A model generated the notes under the pieces. That model had not been told where the DNA came from and made no database searches. It saw only the letters and a list, made by a program, of their open reading frames with translations. DNA of 64,000 bases from Mycolicibacterium psychrotolerans. GTDB lineage: Bacteria; Actinomycetota; Actinomycetes; Mycobacteriales; Mycobacteriaceae. The stretch's first letter is position 1, and the number at the start of each line of letters is the position of its first letter. The stretch lies in NCBI RefSeq assembly GCF_010729305.1, contig NZ_AP022574.1, forward strand, positions 3,720,001-3,784,000, given 5' to 3'. Positions 25,163 through 34,050 of the stretch are shown here, piece by piece. A program made the translations under genes and the position numbers.

Positions 25163-25909
25163 TCAGCGATCCAGAACGTCGCGTACGGCTGACTTGATCA
25201 ACGACGTGTGCAACGTGATCGCCAGGGCCGCGACTTCGCGTGCCAGGTCATCGGCACGGTCGCGCGCACCGGCCTTGCCCGCCTTGACGACCGGGCCCGC
25301 GATCTGGGCGATCAGATCCGACTGGCGGTCGGCGGCCGACCGGAATGCCCGCAGATGGCGTGGTTCGACGCCGTAGTCGGCCAGCGCGCGGGCGCACTGG
25401 GCGATGACGACCGAATGCTCGTCGAAGAACGCCGTTCCCGCGCCTTTGAAGATCGGCGTGATGATGCCCGCCTTCACGAGGGAGTTCAGCAACTCCTCGT
25501 CGACGCCCGAGCGTTCCAGCAGCGCCTCCCGGCTGAGCCGGGCCTGCGTCGGGGCGGTCGGCAGCACCGCGTCCGCGCCGTCGGAGCCGCCCACCTGCAC
25601 CAGCCGCGGGGCGGCGTATGCCGAACCGCTCTGTGGCAGTTCACCGTCGGGCAGCCCGTCCAGCTGGGCCTTGATCACCTTCAGCGGCAGGTAGTGGTCG
25701 CGCTGCGCGGTGAGGATGAACCGCAGGCGGGCGCAGTCGTAGGCGGTGAAGCGCCGGTACCCCGACGCGGTGCGCTGCGGCGTGACGAGCCCCTCGGCCT
25801 CCAGGAACCGGATCTTGGAGATCGTGACGTCGGGGAATTCCGACCGCAGCGTGTCCAGCACGACCCCGATCGACATCCCGGCGAGCGCCGGGGTCTCGGG
25901 TTGGGTCAT
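25163..25909 (-). CDS. MerR-family transcriptional regulator (Rv1828-like)
   Basis: 248 residues. The N-terminal winged helix-turn-helix includes MSIGVVLDTL, VTISKIRFLEAEGLVTP and SGYRRFTAYDCARLRFIL. A linker rich in small residues (about 95-125) leads to a C-terminal helical domain ending in TSLIKSAVRDVLDR. It lacks the cysteines of metal-sensing MerR proteins. Context is the conserved garA-Rv1828-Rv1829-Rv1830 cluster; garA starts just upstream on the same strand. Specific targets cannot be read from the sequence. Confidence 0.9.
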   Translation of the reverse strand: MTQPETPALAGMSIGVVLDTLRSEFPDVTISKIRFLEAEGLVTPQRTASGYRRFTAYDCARLRFILTAQRDHYLPLKVIKAQLDGLPDGELPQSGSAYAAPRLVQVGGSDGADAVLPTAPTQARLSREALLERSGVDEELLNSLVKAGIITPIFKGAGTAFFDEHSVVIAQCARALADYGVEPRHLRAFRSAADRQSDLIAQIAGPVVKAGKAGARDRADDLAREVAALAITLHTSLIKSAVRDVLDR

Positions 25910-25939
25910 GGCAGATCGCCGCCGCGGTCGGGTGGTCGG

Positions 25940-26410
25940 TTACTCGGAGGTGCCGTCGTCGCCCTTGGGTCCGGTCAGGAACACCAGGCGGAACTTGCCG
26001 ATCTGCACTTCGTCGCCGTTGGCCAGCACCGCGGAGTCGACGGGCTCCCGGTTGACGTAGGTGCCGTTGAGGCTGCCGACGTCGACGACCTGGAACTCGC
26101 CGCCCTCGAGGCGGAACTCCGCATGTCGACGGCTCACGGTGACGTCGTCGAGGAAGATGTCACTGTCCGGATGCCTGCCCGCCGACGTGGTGGGCTGGTC
26201 CAGCAGGAAGCGCGACCCCGCGTTGGGTCCCCGCTTGACCACCAGCAACGCCGACCCCACCGGCAGCCCTTCGACGCCGGACACCGCGCTCTCGCCGCCC
26301 GCTGCGGGCGGCGCGTCGAGCTCGTTGAGGAAGTCGGCGCGGAAGACCGATGTCGTTTCCACGGTGACTTCGTCAGAGTCGGCCCCCGAGTTGAAGTCTT
26401 TTTCCGTCAC
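25940..26410 (-). CDS. garA: FHA-domain signalling protein GarA
   Basis: 156 residues from a GTG start with GAGGAG 7 nt upstream; the frame is open further upstream but without a good start signal. The N-terminal ETTSVF motif (about 18-23) is the PknB/PknG phosphorylation site of GarA. The FHA domain shows SAGRHPDSDIFLDD, TVSRRHAEFR and VGSLNGTYVNREP. In mycobacteria, unphosphorylated GarA binds and restrains 2-oxoglutarate-utilising enzymes (2-oxoglutarate decarboxylase/dehydrogenase, glutamate dehydrogenase) and stimulates glutamate synthase; phosphorylation switches this off. The sequence is almost unchanged from M. tuberculosis GarA across the FHA domain. It sits downstream of gcvH. Confidence 0.97.
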   Translation of the reverse strand: MTEKDFNSGADSDEVTVETTSVFRADFLNELDAPPAAGGESAVSGVEGLPVGSALLVVKRGPNAGSRFLLDQPTTSAGRHPDSDIFLDDVTVSRRHAEFRLEGGEFQVVDVGSLNGTYVNREPVDSAVLANGDEVQIGKFRLVFLTGPKGDDGTSE

Positions 26411-26555
26411 CCGCTGCTCCTCACTGGCTGCTGTGGCGGTATCCGGCCGGGACATCCAGCCGTCGCTCCGCTGGTGTCGACCGTACCGTGCAGTGGACCG
26501 CGTTGTGTCCACCACGGCCGGATCCGCATCCTGGTCGCACCGACCCTAACAACAC

Positions 26556-26951
26556 CTACTCGGTCACGTGGGCGCGGTAGCCCTCGGCGTCCAGCAGCGC
26601 GTCCAGCGCGGAGCGCAGCGACTCGCCGTCGGCCTGCAGTTCGACCAGCCAGCCCTCGCCGTACGGATCGGAGTTGACCAGCTGCGGGTTGGACTCCAGA
26701 TCACCGTTGACGGCAACGACTTTCGCGGTGACGGGCGCGTAGAGATCCGACACCGACTTCGTCGACTCCACCTCGCCGAAGGACTCCCCCGCGCTGATCT
26801 CGGTGCCGACGTCGGGCAACTGGACGAACACCACGTCGCCCAGCGCGGACTGCGCGAAGTCGGTGATGCCGACGCGGACCGTGTCGTCGCCGTTGCGCGC
26901 CACCCACTCGTGTTCGGCGGTGTAGGACAGGTCGGCGGGAATCTCGGTCAC
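26556..26951 (-). CDS. gcvH: Glycine cleavage system H protein
   Basis: 131 residues, GTG start with AAGGAG upstream. It carries the aminomethyl group on a lipoyl arm between the P-, T- and L-proteins. The lipoyl lysine is in VESTKSVSD (Lys about 65). YTAEHEWV near the start and NSDPYGEGWLVEL near the end are family-typical. It is in the same directional run as gcvB but is separated from it by garA and the MerR/DUF151 genes. Only gcvB shows the glycine riboswitch. Confidence 0.97.
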   Translation of the reverse strand: MTEIPADLSYTAEHEWVARNGDDTVRVGITDFAQSALGDVVFVQLPDVGTEISAGESFGEVESTKSVSDLYAPVTAKVVAVNGDLESNPQLVNSDPYGEGWLVELQADGESLRSALDALLDAEGYRAHVTE

Positions 26952-26987
26952 GGTGCTCCTTGGTTCTCGTGCGACCTGACGGTCACG

Positions 26988-27785
26988 TCACTTGACGGGC
27001 TGAGCGTATTGGCGCGGTTTCGGTTGCCGCAAGGCGGTCACGTCGACCCGGTCGGACTGTTGTACCACCATCGTCCCGCCCACGCGTTCGATGCTGTCCA
27101 TCGCTCCGCCGGGAATGTTCATCGCCGCCGCCAGCGTCGGCGGATCTCCAATGGCCACAACCGAATACGCGGGGTTCAGCGTGGCCGAATCGACGACGAG
27201 CGCACCCGCGGGGCCGACCACCCAGGTGTCGACGCCGATGCGCACGGACGCCTGCCCGCCGCGGATCTCCATCGCCTCGGCACCCGCTGCGCGCAGTTCG
27301 TTGATCACGTCGAGCATCGTCTCGGCGGCCACGCCCGGCGCGGGGTCGGTGATGGTCAGCGTCACCCCCGGCCCGGTCGCGGGCACGGTGCCGATGAGGA
27401 TCGACAGCGCCGCCAGCCGCGCCCTGGCGTTCTCGATCGCGGCCTGGTCGCTGCTGCCCGACGCCTGCAGTTCGGCAAGTGTCCGCTGCAGGTCCGCGAC
27501 CTCCGAGTTCAGCGCGGCCTCGCGCTGCTGCAGCGAGTCCAGCAGCACCAGCAGGTCGGCCGGGCGGGCGGTTTCCAGTGAGTCGCCCGAATCGGTCTGA
27601 CGCACCTGGGTGGCGATCGCCACGCCGAGCACCAGGCACAGCAGCACCGCCAGCACGCCGAACACGCGCCGCCCGCTGCGCGGGGCGGGACGGGCGTCGG
27701 GCGGCATCTCGTGGCGGCCGTGCTGGTCGGCCGCGTGGTGGGCGGAGTGGTCGGCGGGCTTGTGCGGCGGATGCTCCTCGGTCAC
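26988..27785 (-). CDS. DUF881 membrane-anchored protein (Rv1825-like)
   Basis: 265 residues. A His-rich cytosolic N-terminus (about 1-40) precedes one membrane segment (RVFGVLAVLLCLVLGVAIAT), a coiled-coil stretch (about 75-125) and the DUF881 domain with GPGVTLTITDPAPG, INELRAAGAEAMEIRG and AIGDPPTL. The start is 1 nt after the stop of the small basic membrane protein gene, so the two are coupled. The related protein encoded at 28133-29023 has the same fold, making a DUF881 / small basic protein / DUF881 trio at the envelope. Rv1825 and relatives have been discussed in cell-wall and division contexts, but no enzymatic function is known to me. Confidence 0.88.
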   Translation of the reverse strand: MTEEHPPHKPADHSAHHAADQHGRHEMPPDARPAPRSGRRVFGVLAVLLCLVLGVAIATQVRQTDSGDSLETARPADLLVLLDSLQQREAALNSEVADLQRTLAELQASGSSDQAAIENARARLAALSILIGTVPATGPGVTLTITDPAPGVAAETMLDVINELRAAGAEAMEIRGGQASVRIGVDTWVVGPAGALVVDSATLNPAYSVVAIGDPPTLAAAMNIPGGAMDSIERVGGTMVVQQSDRVDVTALRQPKPRQYAQPVK

Positions 27786-27786
27786 G

Positions 27787-28119
27787 TCACGCCCCGAACA
27801 GCCGCCGCCGCAGCGCCGCGGCGTTGCCGAAGATCCGGATCCCGAGGACGACGATGATCGCGGTGGAGAGCTGCGTGCCGACCCCGAGCTGGTCGCCGAC
27901 GTAGACGATCAGCGCCGCCACCAGCACGTTGAACACGAACGACACGACGAACACCTTGGCGTCGAAGATCTTCTCCAGGTAGGCCCGCAGACCGCCGAAC
28001 ACCGCGTCCAGTGCGGCGACGACGGCGATCGGCAGGTAGGGCTGGATCACCTCGGGAACGCTGGGGTGGAAAACCACCCCGATCACGATGCCGACGGCGA
28101 GCGCGATGATGCCGATCAC
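27787..28119 (-). CDS. Small basic integral membrane protein, DUF1290 (Rv1824-like)
   Basis: 110 residues with three hydrophobic segments: about 2-18, 27-45 and 55-77, plus a shorter one near 82-95. It ends in a basic tail (AALRRRLFGA). The family (small basic protein, Sbp) is found next to DUF881 genes and near division genes in Gram-positive bacteria. It lies 13 nt after one DUF881 gene and 1 nt before the other, so the three are almost certainly one operon and probably one complex. Molecular function is unknown. Confidence 0.85.
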   Translation of the reverse strand: MIGIIALAVGIVIGVVFHPSVPEVIQPYLPIAVVAALDAVFGGLRAYLEKIFDAKVFVVSFVFNVLVAALIVYVGDQLGVGTQLSTAIIVVLGIRIFGNAAALRRRLFGA

Positions 28120-28132
28120 CCGGATATGCCTC

Positions 28133-29023
28133 TCACTTCGGCCCCATCTCTTCGGCGAAGTTGAGGTCGCGCACCGAGCCTGCGGGCAGGGTCAGCCCGT
28201 CGCCGGCGGCCACACTCACCCCGACCCCGTAGGACGACTCGAGCAGCCGCAGCCGCTGCAGGCCCGAGCTGCGGTCGAAGGTGTCGGCCATCGCGTGCGG
28301 CGGACCCACCGCGAGGATGACGTAGGGACTGGAGATGGGTTGATTGTCGACCAGGATGCCGCCGCCCGCCTGCCGGATGGTCACGTTGGGCCCGATGCGC
28401 ACTCCGCCGACCGAGATCGCCTCGGCCCCACTGAGCCACAGCGAGTTCACCACCAGCTGCAGGTCCCGGTCCAGGATCACCTGCCGGCTGCCCTCGACAC
28501 GCTGCTTGGACACGTCGGTGAGGTCGCGGGTGACACCGGGATCGGTGACGGTGACGGTCAGCCCTGGTCCGATCACCGGGGTCGCGGCCGCGGCGTAGTT
28601 CGCCTGGTCGAGCCCGCCGAGCAGTTGCCTGCCGGTCGCGTCGCCGGCCAGCCGGCCGCGGCGCTCGGAGTCCGCGTCGGCGGCCAGCGCGTTGCGCCGG
28701 GCGGTCAGCGCGTCGGTGGCCGCCTCGGCCGAGCGCACACTGGCGGCGAGCACCTGCTGGGATTCCCGCACACCCGGCGCGGTGGCCTTGGCCTGCGACC
28801 AGGCCAACGCGAAGACCGCGGCCACCAGCGCGGCGGCCGCCAGCTGCCACAGCCGGTCGACCCCGCGGCGCGGACGCGGTGACCGCGCCGCGGCGGCGTA
28901 GCCGGGGTCGAGGTGGTCCGACAGCAGGGACCGCAGCAGCGACGGCACCGGGATCAGCGTGCGGGCGCCCGCCCGGTGCGCGCTGCGCCCGGACGTGGGA
29001 TCCCAGCCCCCCAGCTGGGTCAC
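28133..29023 (-). CDS. DUF881 membrane-anchored protein (Rv1823-like)
   Basis: 296 residues from a GTG that overlaps the pgsA2 stop (GTGA); this start was preferred because the much longer open frame upstream lies antisense to other codons of pgsA2. The N-terminus is cytosolic and proline-rich, then one membrane segment (LAAAALVAAVFALAWS), a helical stretch, and the DUF881 domain with GPGLTVTVTDPG, LQLVVNSLWLSGAEAISV and ILAVGPPHAM. It is a paralogue of the protein encoded at 26988-27785, flanking the small basic membrane protein gene. Confidence 0.86.
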   Translation of the reverse strand: MTQLGGWDPTSGRSAHRAGARTLIPVPSLLRSLLSDHLDPGYAAAARSPRPRRGVDRLWQLAAAALVAAVFALAWSQAKATAPGVRESQQVLAASVRSAEAATDALTARRNALAADADSERRGRLAGDATGRQLLGGLDQANYAAAATPVIGPGLTVTVTDPGVTRDLTDVSKQRVEGSRQVILDRDLQLVVNSLWLSGAEAISVGGVRIGPNVTIRQAGGGILVDNQPISSPYVILAVGPPHAMADTFDRSSGLQRLRLLESSYGVGVSVAAGDGLTLPAGSVRDLNFAEEMGPK

Positions 29024-29646
29024 GGCACCGACGTTCGGGACGACACCCGGGGCATCCGCCGCGCCACCATGCCCACCTGCAGCAGGTAGAGCACTCCCGA
29101 CCACAGGTACATCGCCATGCCCCAGATCAGGAAGCCCCAGCCGATGGCCAGCACCACGCGGCTCCACTGCGCGTCGCCCTGCCCGAGCAGCACCAGCGGC
29201 AGCCCGGACATCAGCGCGAACGTCGCGGCCTTGCCGATGTAGGTGACCGGCAGCGCCGTCAGCCCGCGGCTGCGCAACAGCGGCAGCGTGGTCGCCAGCA
29301 CCAGGTCGCGGCCCAGCAGCGTCGCAACGATCCACCACGGCACCGCACCGGCGATCGCCATCGCCACCGGGGTCACGATCATGTAGATGCGGTCGACCGC
29401 GGGATCGAGCAGCGCGCCCAGCCGGGAGGACTGGTTGGCGAACAGCCGCGCGATCTTGCCGTCGGCCCAGTCGGACGCCCCGCTGAACATCAGTACCCCG
29501 ACGGCCCAGGCGTTGGCGTGCAGCACGAGCAGCAGCACCAGGAACACCGGGACCAGCACGAGCCGGATCACAGACAGCGCGTTGGGCACCGTCCAGACCC
29601 GGTCGCGCGGCGCCGGGGCCTCCCCGTGTTCCAACCCGCGGGCCAT
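29020..29646 (-). CDS. pgsA2: CDP-alcohol phosphatidyltransferase, PgsA2-like
   Basis: 208 residues, membrane protein with about five hydrophobic segments. The CDP-alcohol phosphotransferase signature DG-x2-AR-x8-G-x3-D-x3-D is complete: DGKIARLFANQSSRLGALLD followed by PAVDR. Such enzymes swap CMP for an alcohol head group on CDP-diacylglycerol. The exact alcohol (glycerol-3-phosphate or other) is not clear for PgsA2, which is distinct from the essential PgsA phosphatidylinositol-phosphate synthase. It sits between secA2 and the DUF881 trio, and the next gene starts inside its stop codon. Confidence 0.88.
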   Translation of the reverse strand: MARGLEHGEAPAPRDRVWTVPNALSVIRLVLVPVFLVLLLVLHANAWAVGVLMFSGASDWADGKIARLFANQSSRLGALLDPAVDRIYMIVTPVAMAIAGAVPWWIVATLLGRDLVLATTLPLLRSRGLTALPVTYIGKAATFALMSGLPLVLLGQGDAQWSRVVLAIGWGFLIWGMAMYLWSGVLYLLQVGMVARRMPRVSSRTSVP

Positions 29647-29655
29647 GGGTAGAAC

Positions 29656-31992
29656 CTAGCGGAACACCCCCGGCAGGCTCAGTGCCGAGAGAGTGTCGTC
29701 GTTGAGCGGGTTGTCGTGGACCATGTACGTCCACGTCGAGGTCGGCCGCGCCAGCTTCGACAGATCCACCCCCGGCTCGTCCTCGATCGACGGCGCGGTG
29801 TCGAAGGTCTGCTGAGCGGCCTCGATCGCATCGGCCGCCAGCGACCCGAACGCGTCGACGGCGAGGCGGTGGAACTCGTCGAGCGGGTTCTGCCGGCCCA
29901 GCGCGCGCAGGTGGATGCTCTCCCGGATGTCGGCCAGGTAGGCGAGATGATCGGCCCAGCCGCGGTCCAGGTGGTAGAGCATGATCAACCGGCAGACCTT
30001 CTCCAGCTTCTCTTCCCCGACCCGCTCGACTAGGTCGGTGTACCGGTCCGGGGACAGCGCGGCCAGCTCCTCCCGGGCGGTCGCGGTGCGCAGCAGCGTG
30101 TCCCGGCGTTCCACCAGGATCGCGCGCTGCTGGGCGATCAGCTGGTTGTACCGCCAGGTGTTGGCGTGCACGTCGAGCAGCCGGCCCTCGGCGATGCGCT
30201 GGGCGTGCTCGAGCAGGCTCGCGGCCTTGGGGCTGAGCACCCGGCCGTTCTCGTCGCAGTCCAGCGGCAGCTTGCCCGCGTCCAGGTGCGACACCACGAG
30301 GTCGTCCTCCCAGCTGGAGAAGAACACGGTGGAGCCGGGGTCGCCCTGCCGGCCGGCGCGGCCGCGCAGCTGGTTGTCGAGGCGCTCGGTGTGGTGGCGG
30401 CCGGTGCCGATCACGTGCAGACCGCCCAGTTCGGCGACGGCGTCGTGGTCGGCTTCGTCGGAGCCGCCCAGCCGGATGTCGGTGCCGCGGCCCGCCATCT
30501 GGGTCGACACCGTCACCGTGCCCAGCGTGCCTGCCTCGGCGATGACGGCCGCCTCCTCGGCGTCGTTCTTCGCGTTGAGCACGACCGCGGGCACCCCGGC
30601 TTTGACCAGGCGGCGGTGCAGGTCCTCGGACTCGGCCACGTCACGGGTGCCGACGAGGACGGGCTGGCCTGTCTTGTGCACCTCGGCGATGTGCTCGGCG
30701 ACGGCGTCGTTGCGGGCGGCCGCGGTGACGTAGACGCGGTCGGGTTCGTCCTCGCGGATGTTGGGCGTGTTGGGCGGGATCGGCGAGACGCCCAGCTTGT
30801 AGAACTGGCGCAGCTGCTCGCCGGCGGCCAGCGCGGTGCCGGTCATCCCGCACACCGTCGGGTAGCGGTTGATCAGCGCCTGCACGGTGATGGTGTCGAG
30901 CACCTCGCCCGTCTCGGTGGTCTCGATGCCCTCCTTGGCCTCCACCGCGGCCTGCAGCCCGTCCGGCCAGCGCTGCAGCGTGGCGATGCGGCCGCGGGAG
31001 GCGTTGATCAGGTGCACGGCGTCGTCGCGCACGATGTAGTGCACGTCGCGCTGCAGCAGCACGTGCGCGTGCAGCGCGACGTTGACCTCGGTCAGCGTGG
31101 TCGCGACGTGCTCTTCGGAGTACAGGTCGATGCCGCCGAGCCGGGCCTCGACCTTCTGGGCGCCGGACTCGGTGAGGTGGACGTTGCGGCCCTCGGCGTC
31201 GGTGGCGTAGTCGGCGCCCTCGACGAGCTCGCCGACGAACCGGATCAGGTCGACGCGCGGCGACTCGCGGTGGCTGGTGCCGGCCAGCACCAGCGGCACC
31301 AGCGCCTCGTCGACGAGCACCGAGTCGGCTTCGTCGATGAGCGCGACGTCGGGGTTCGGCGACACCAGGTCGGCGACGTCGGTGACCAGCTGGTCGCGCA
31401 GCACGTCGAACCCGATCTCGTTGACCGAGGCGTAGGTGATGTCGCACTCGTAGGCGGCGCGGCGCTCGGCGGGGGTGGAGTCGGCGGTGATCCAGCCGAC
31501 CGTCAGCCCCATCGCCTCGATAAGCGGTCCCATCCATTCGGCGTCGCGGCGGGCCAGGTAGTCGTTGATCGTGATGACGTGCACATTGCGTCCGGCCAGC
31601 GCGTAGCCGGCTGCCGCGATCGCGCCCGAGAGGGTCTTGCCCTCGCCGGTGGCCATTTCGACCACGTCGCCGGCGAGCATCCGCTGCGCGCCCAGCAGCT
31701 GCACGTCGAACGCGCGCAGGCCGGTGGCGCGTTCGGAGGCCTCGCGCGCGATCGCCAGGAACTGCGGGATGTCGGCGGAGTCGGCCAGGTCGTCGAGTTC
31801 GAGGAGGGTGGCGGCCTTGCGCAGCTGCTCGTCGTCGAGGTCGGCGGCCTTGTCGTCGAACTCGGCTGCCGCGCGGACCTGGTCCATCGAGCGGCTCTGA
31901 TCCTTGTCCGTGCTGGCCCCGAGCAGTTTCCAGAACCGGCTGGACAGGCGCCCGGTCGAGGATTTGGTCGTCTTCGATGAGGTGCGTGCCAC
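29656..31992 (-). CDS. secA2: Accessory preprotein translocase ATPase SecA2
   Basis: 778 residues from GTG at 31992; the frame runs far upstream but there lies antisense to the first ABC transporter gene. SecA motor motifs: MATGEGKT Walker A (about 113-120), DEAD box (about 220-223) followed by SVLVDE, and QMAGRGTDI. It ends without the Cys-rich zinc tail of SecA1 and is shorter than SecA1, as is typical of mycobacterial SecA2 (about 780-810 residues). SecA2 exports a small set of proteins, some without signal peptides, together with the SecYEG channel. Its position next to pgsA2 and the BacA-type transporter is conserved. Confidence 0.95.
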   Translation of the reverse strand: MARTSSKTTKSSTGRLSSRFWKLLGASTDKDQSRSMDQVRAAAEFDDKAADLDDEQLRKAATLLELDDLADSADIPQFLAIAREASERATGLRAFDVQLLGAQRMLAGDVVEMATGEGKTLSGAIAAAGYALAGRNVHVITINDYLARRDAEWMGPLIEAMGLTVGWITADSTPAERRAAYECDITYASVNEIGFDVLRDQLVTDVADLVSPNPDVALIDEADSVLVDEALVPLVLAGTSHRESPRVDLIRFVGELVEGADYATDAEGRNVHLTESGAQKVEARLGGIDLYSEEHVATTLTEVNVALHAHVLLQRDVHYIVRDDAVHLINASRGRIATLQRWPDGLQAAVEAKEGIETTETGEVLDTITVQALINRYPTVCGMTGTALAAGEQLRQFYKLGVSPIPPNTPNIREDEPDRVYVTAAARNDAVAEHIAEVHKTGQPVLVGTRDVAESEDLHRRLVKAGVPAVVLNAKNDAEEAAVIAEAGTLGTVTVSTQMAGRGTDIRLGGSDEADHDAVAELGGLHVIGTGRHHTERLDNQLRGRAGRQGDPGSTVFFSSWEDDLVVSHLDAGKLPLDCDENGRVLSPKAASLLEHAQRIAEGRLLDVHANTWRYNQLIAQQRAILVERRDTLLRTATAREELAALSPDRYTDLVERVGEEKLEKVCRLIMLYHLDRGWADHLAYLADIRESIHLRALGRQNPLDEFHRLAVDAFGSLAADAIEAAQQTFDTAPSIEDEPGVDLSKLARPTSTWTYMVHDNPLNDDTLSALSLPGVFR

Positions 31993-32109
31993 ATGATCAC
32001 GGTACGCGGGCGCGTTCGCCGGGTGCGTGGCTGCCGCGCGTCCCCGGCGCCTCGGCGGTCCTGCGGTAACTTCGCCGCAGGCCGGACCGCGGGAGGGGGT
32101 GCGCACACG

Positions 32110-34005
32110 GTGGACACAGAGTCCTTCCAGCCGACCCTCGACTGGGGCCGTGAGTGGGTCAGCTCGGCGATGTGGGTGCTCACCGCGTTCGCCTCGAGCG
32201 CGGTCTGTCTGGGCGTCGTCCTGGTGCTCATCGGGCGGTTCACCGAGTGGGGCCGTCAGTTCTGGCGGGTCACCGGCGAGTACTTCACCGGCCGGGCCAG
32301 CCTGAAGGTCTGGGGGCTGGTCGGGCTGCTGCTGTTGTCGGTGATCGTCTCGGTGCGCATCAATGTGCTGCTGACGTACTACGTCAACGACCTGTTCACC
32401 GCGTTGCAGATCGCGTTCTCGCAGGGGACGGGCCGGTCGAGCGGCATCGCGGGGTTCTGGGCCACGATGGTGGTGTTCGGCGTGCTCGCGGGCTGCTACA
32501 TCGTGCGCCTGCTGCTCGACATGTATCTCACGCAGCGGTTCATCATGCGGTGGCGTGTCTGGCTGAGCCGGCGCTTCATCGACGGCTGGCTGGGCGACCT
32601 GGCCTACTACCGGGCGCAGTTCGCGGGCCGGCCGATAGACAATCCCGACCAGCGCATCCAGCAGGACGTGGACGTGTTCACCACCGGGGTCGGCGGCGAC
32701 ACCAACAACCCGATCTACAACTCCGGCAACACACTGCTGTTCGGTGCCGTCGAGGCCGTGCTGTCGGTGCTGTCGTTCGGCACGATCCTGTGGCGGCTGT
32801 CCGAGCCGGTCACGCTCGGCGGGGTGACGCTGCAGCGGGCCCTGTTCTGGATCGTGCTGGTCTACGTGCTCGTCGCGACGATCGTGGCGTTCGCGATCGG
32901 CAGGCCGCTGATCCGGTTCAGTTACCTCAACGAGTTGCGCAACGCCGGTTTCCGATACGCGCTGGTGCGGGTGCGGGACGGCAGCGCGGCGATCGGGCTG
33001 TACCGCGGCGAACCCGCCGAGCGGGGTGTGCTGCGCGGGCGCCTCGACGGGGTGATGGACAACTACCGGCACTGGCTGCACCGGATGATGCTGTTCTTCG
33101 GGTGGAACGTCTCGATGAGCCAGGCCATCAACCCGCTGCCGTGGCTGGTGCAGGCCCAGGGCCTGTTCGCGCAGCGGATCTCGTTCGGCGGGGTGTGGCA
33201 ATCCTCGACCGCCTTTGGCGCGATCCACGACTCGCTGTCGTTCTTCCGCAATGCCTACGACCAGTTCGCGAGCTACCGGGCGGCGATCATCCGCCTCGAC
33301 GGGCTGGCCGACCAGAACGAACGGGCGGGCAGCTTCACCTCGGTGCAGGTGTCCGACTCCGCCGACGGCGGCCTGGCGGTGGCCGGGGTGGAGGTCCGGA
33401 AGCCCGACGGCACGACGCTGCTGCACCCGCTCGACCTCGACATCGCGCGCGGCGAATCGGTGGTGATCGCAGGTCCGTCGGGGATCGGCAAGTCGGTGCT
33501 GCTGGCCAGCCTTGCCGGGCTGTGGCCGTACGCGACGGGCCGGGTGCGGCTGCCGCAGGGCCGCGACGCGGTGATGTTCGTGCCCCAACTGCCCTACCTG
33601 CCGCTGGGTGATCTGCGCGCCGCGGTCACCTATCCGAACCCGCCCGGCGACGTCGACGACACCGCGATCCAGCGGGCGCTGCTCGATGTGGCGTTGTCAC
33701 ATCTGATGATCCGGCTCGGGGACAGCCAGGACTGGGCGAAGGTCCTCTCGGTCGGCGAGCAGCAGCGCATCGCGTTCGCCCGGGTGCTGCTCGGGGCGCC
33801 CAGCGCGGTGTTCCTCGACGAGTCGACCTCGGCGATGGACGAAGGTCTCGAGCAGATGCTCTACGGCCTGCTGCGTGAGCGACTGCCCGACATGATCATC
33901 GTCAGCGTGAGCCACCGTGCCAGCGTTCACCTGCTGCACGACCGCCGGCTCTCGCTGATCGGCGACGGGCGGTGGCGATTGGAGAAACTCGCGCGTACGG
34001 GTTGA
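32110..34005 (+). CDS. BacA-like ABC transporter, fused membrane and ATPase domains, copy 1
   Basis: 631 residues, GTG start with GGGAGGGGG upstream. It belongs to the SbmA/BacA-like group (Rv1819c, 639 residues): an N-terminal membrane domain with about six helices (FTEWGRQFWRVTGEYFTGRAS in the first half; NPDQRIQQDVDVFTTG loop) fused to one nucleotide-binding domain with GPSGIGKS (about 455-462), LSVGEQQRIAFARVLL, AVFLDESTSAMDEG and SVSHR. Rv1819c imports cobalamin and other hydrophilic compounds, including bleomycin-like peptides. It is divergent from secA2, with 117 bp between the starts. A second copy follows immediately. Confidence 0.92.
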   Translation: MDTESFQPTLDWGREWVSSAMWVLTAFASSAVCLGVVLVLIGRFTEWGRQFWRVTGEYFTGRASLKVWGLVGLLLLSVIVSVRINVLLTYYVNDLFTALQIAFSQGTGRSSGIAGFWATMVVFGVLAGCYIVRLLLDMYLTQRFIMRWRVWLSRRFIDGWLGDLAYYRAQFAGRPIDNPDQRIQQDVDVFTTGVGGDTNNPIYNSGNTLLFGAVEAVLSVLSFGTILWRLSEPVTLGGVTLQRALFWIVLVYVLVATIVAFAIGRPLIRFSYLNELRNAGFRYALVRVRDGSAAIGLYRGEPAERGVLRGRLDGVMDNYRHWLHRMMLFFGWNVSMSQAINPLPWLVQAQGLFAQRISFGGVWQSSTAFGAIHDSLSFFRNAYDQFASYRAAIIRLDGLADQNERAGSFTSVQVSDSADGGLAVAGVEVRKPDGTTLLHPLDLDIARGESVVIAGPSGIGKSVLLASLAGLWPYATGRVRLPQGRDAVMFVPQLPYLPLGDLRAAVTYPNPPGDVDDTAIQRALLDVALSHLMIRLGDSQDWAKVLSVGEQQRIAFARVLLGAPSAVFLDESTSAMDEGLEQMLYGLLRERLPDMIIVSVSHRASVHLLHDRRLSLIGDGRWRLEKLARTG

Positions 34006-34050
34006 CGACTCCGCCACGCCGCCACCAGGTTGTCGCGGTACCTTGCCCGC

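Noticed and set aside
31993..33588. Upstream extension of the secA2 frame (532 extra codons)
   Set aside because: Those codons are antisense to the first BacA-like gene; the GTG at 31992 gives a normal SecA2 length and N-terminus.
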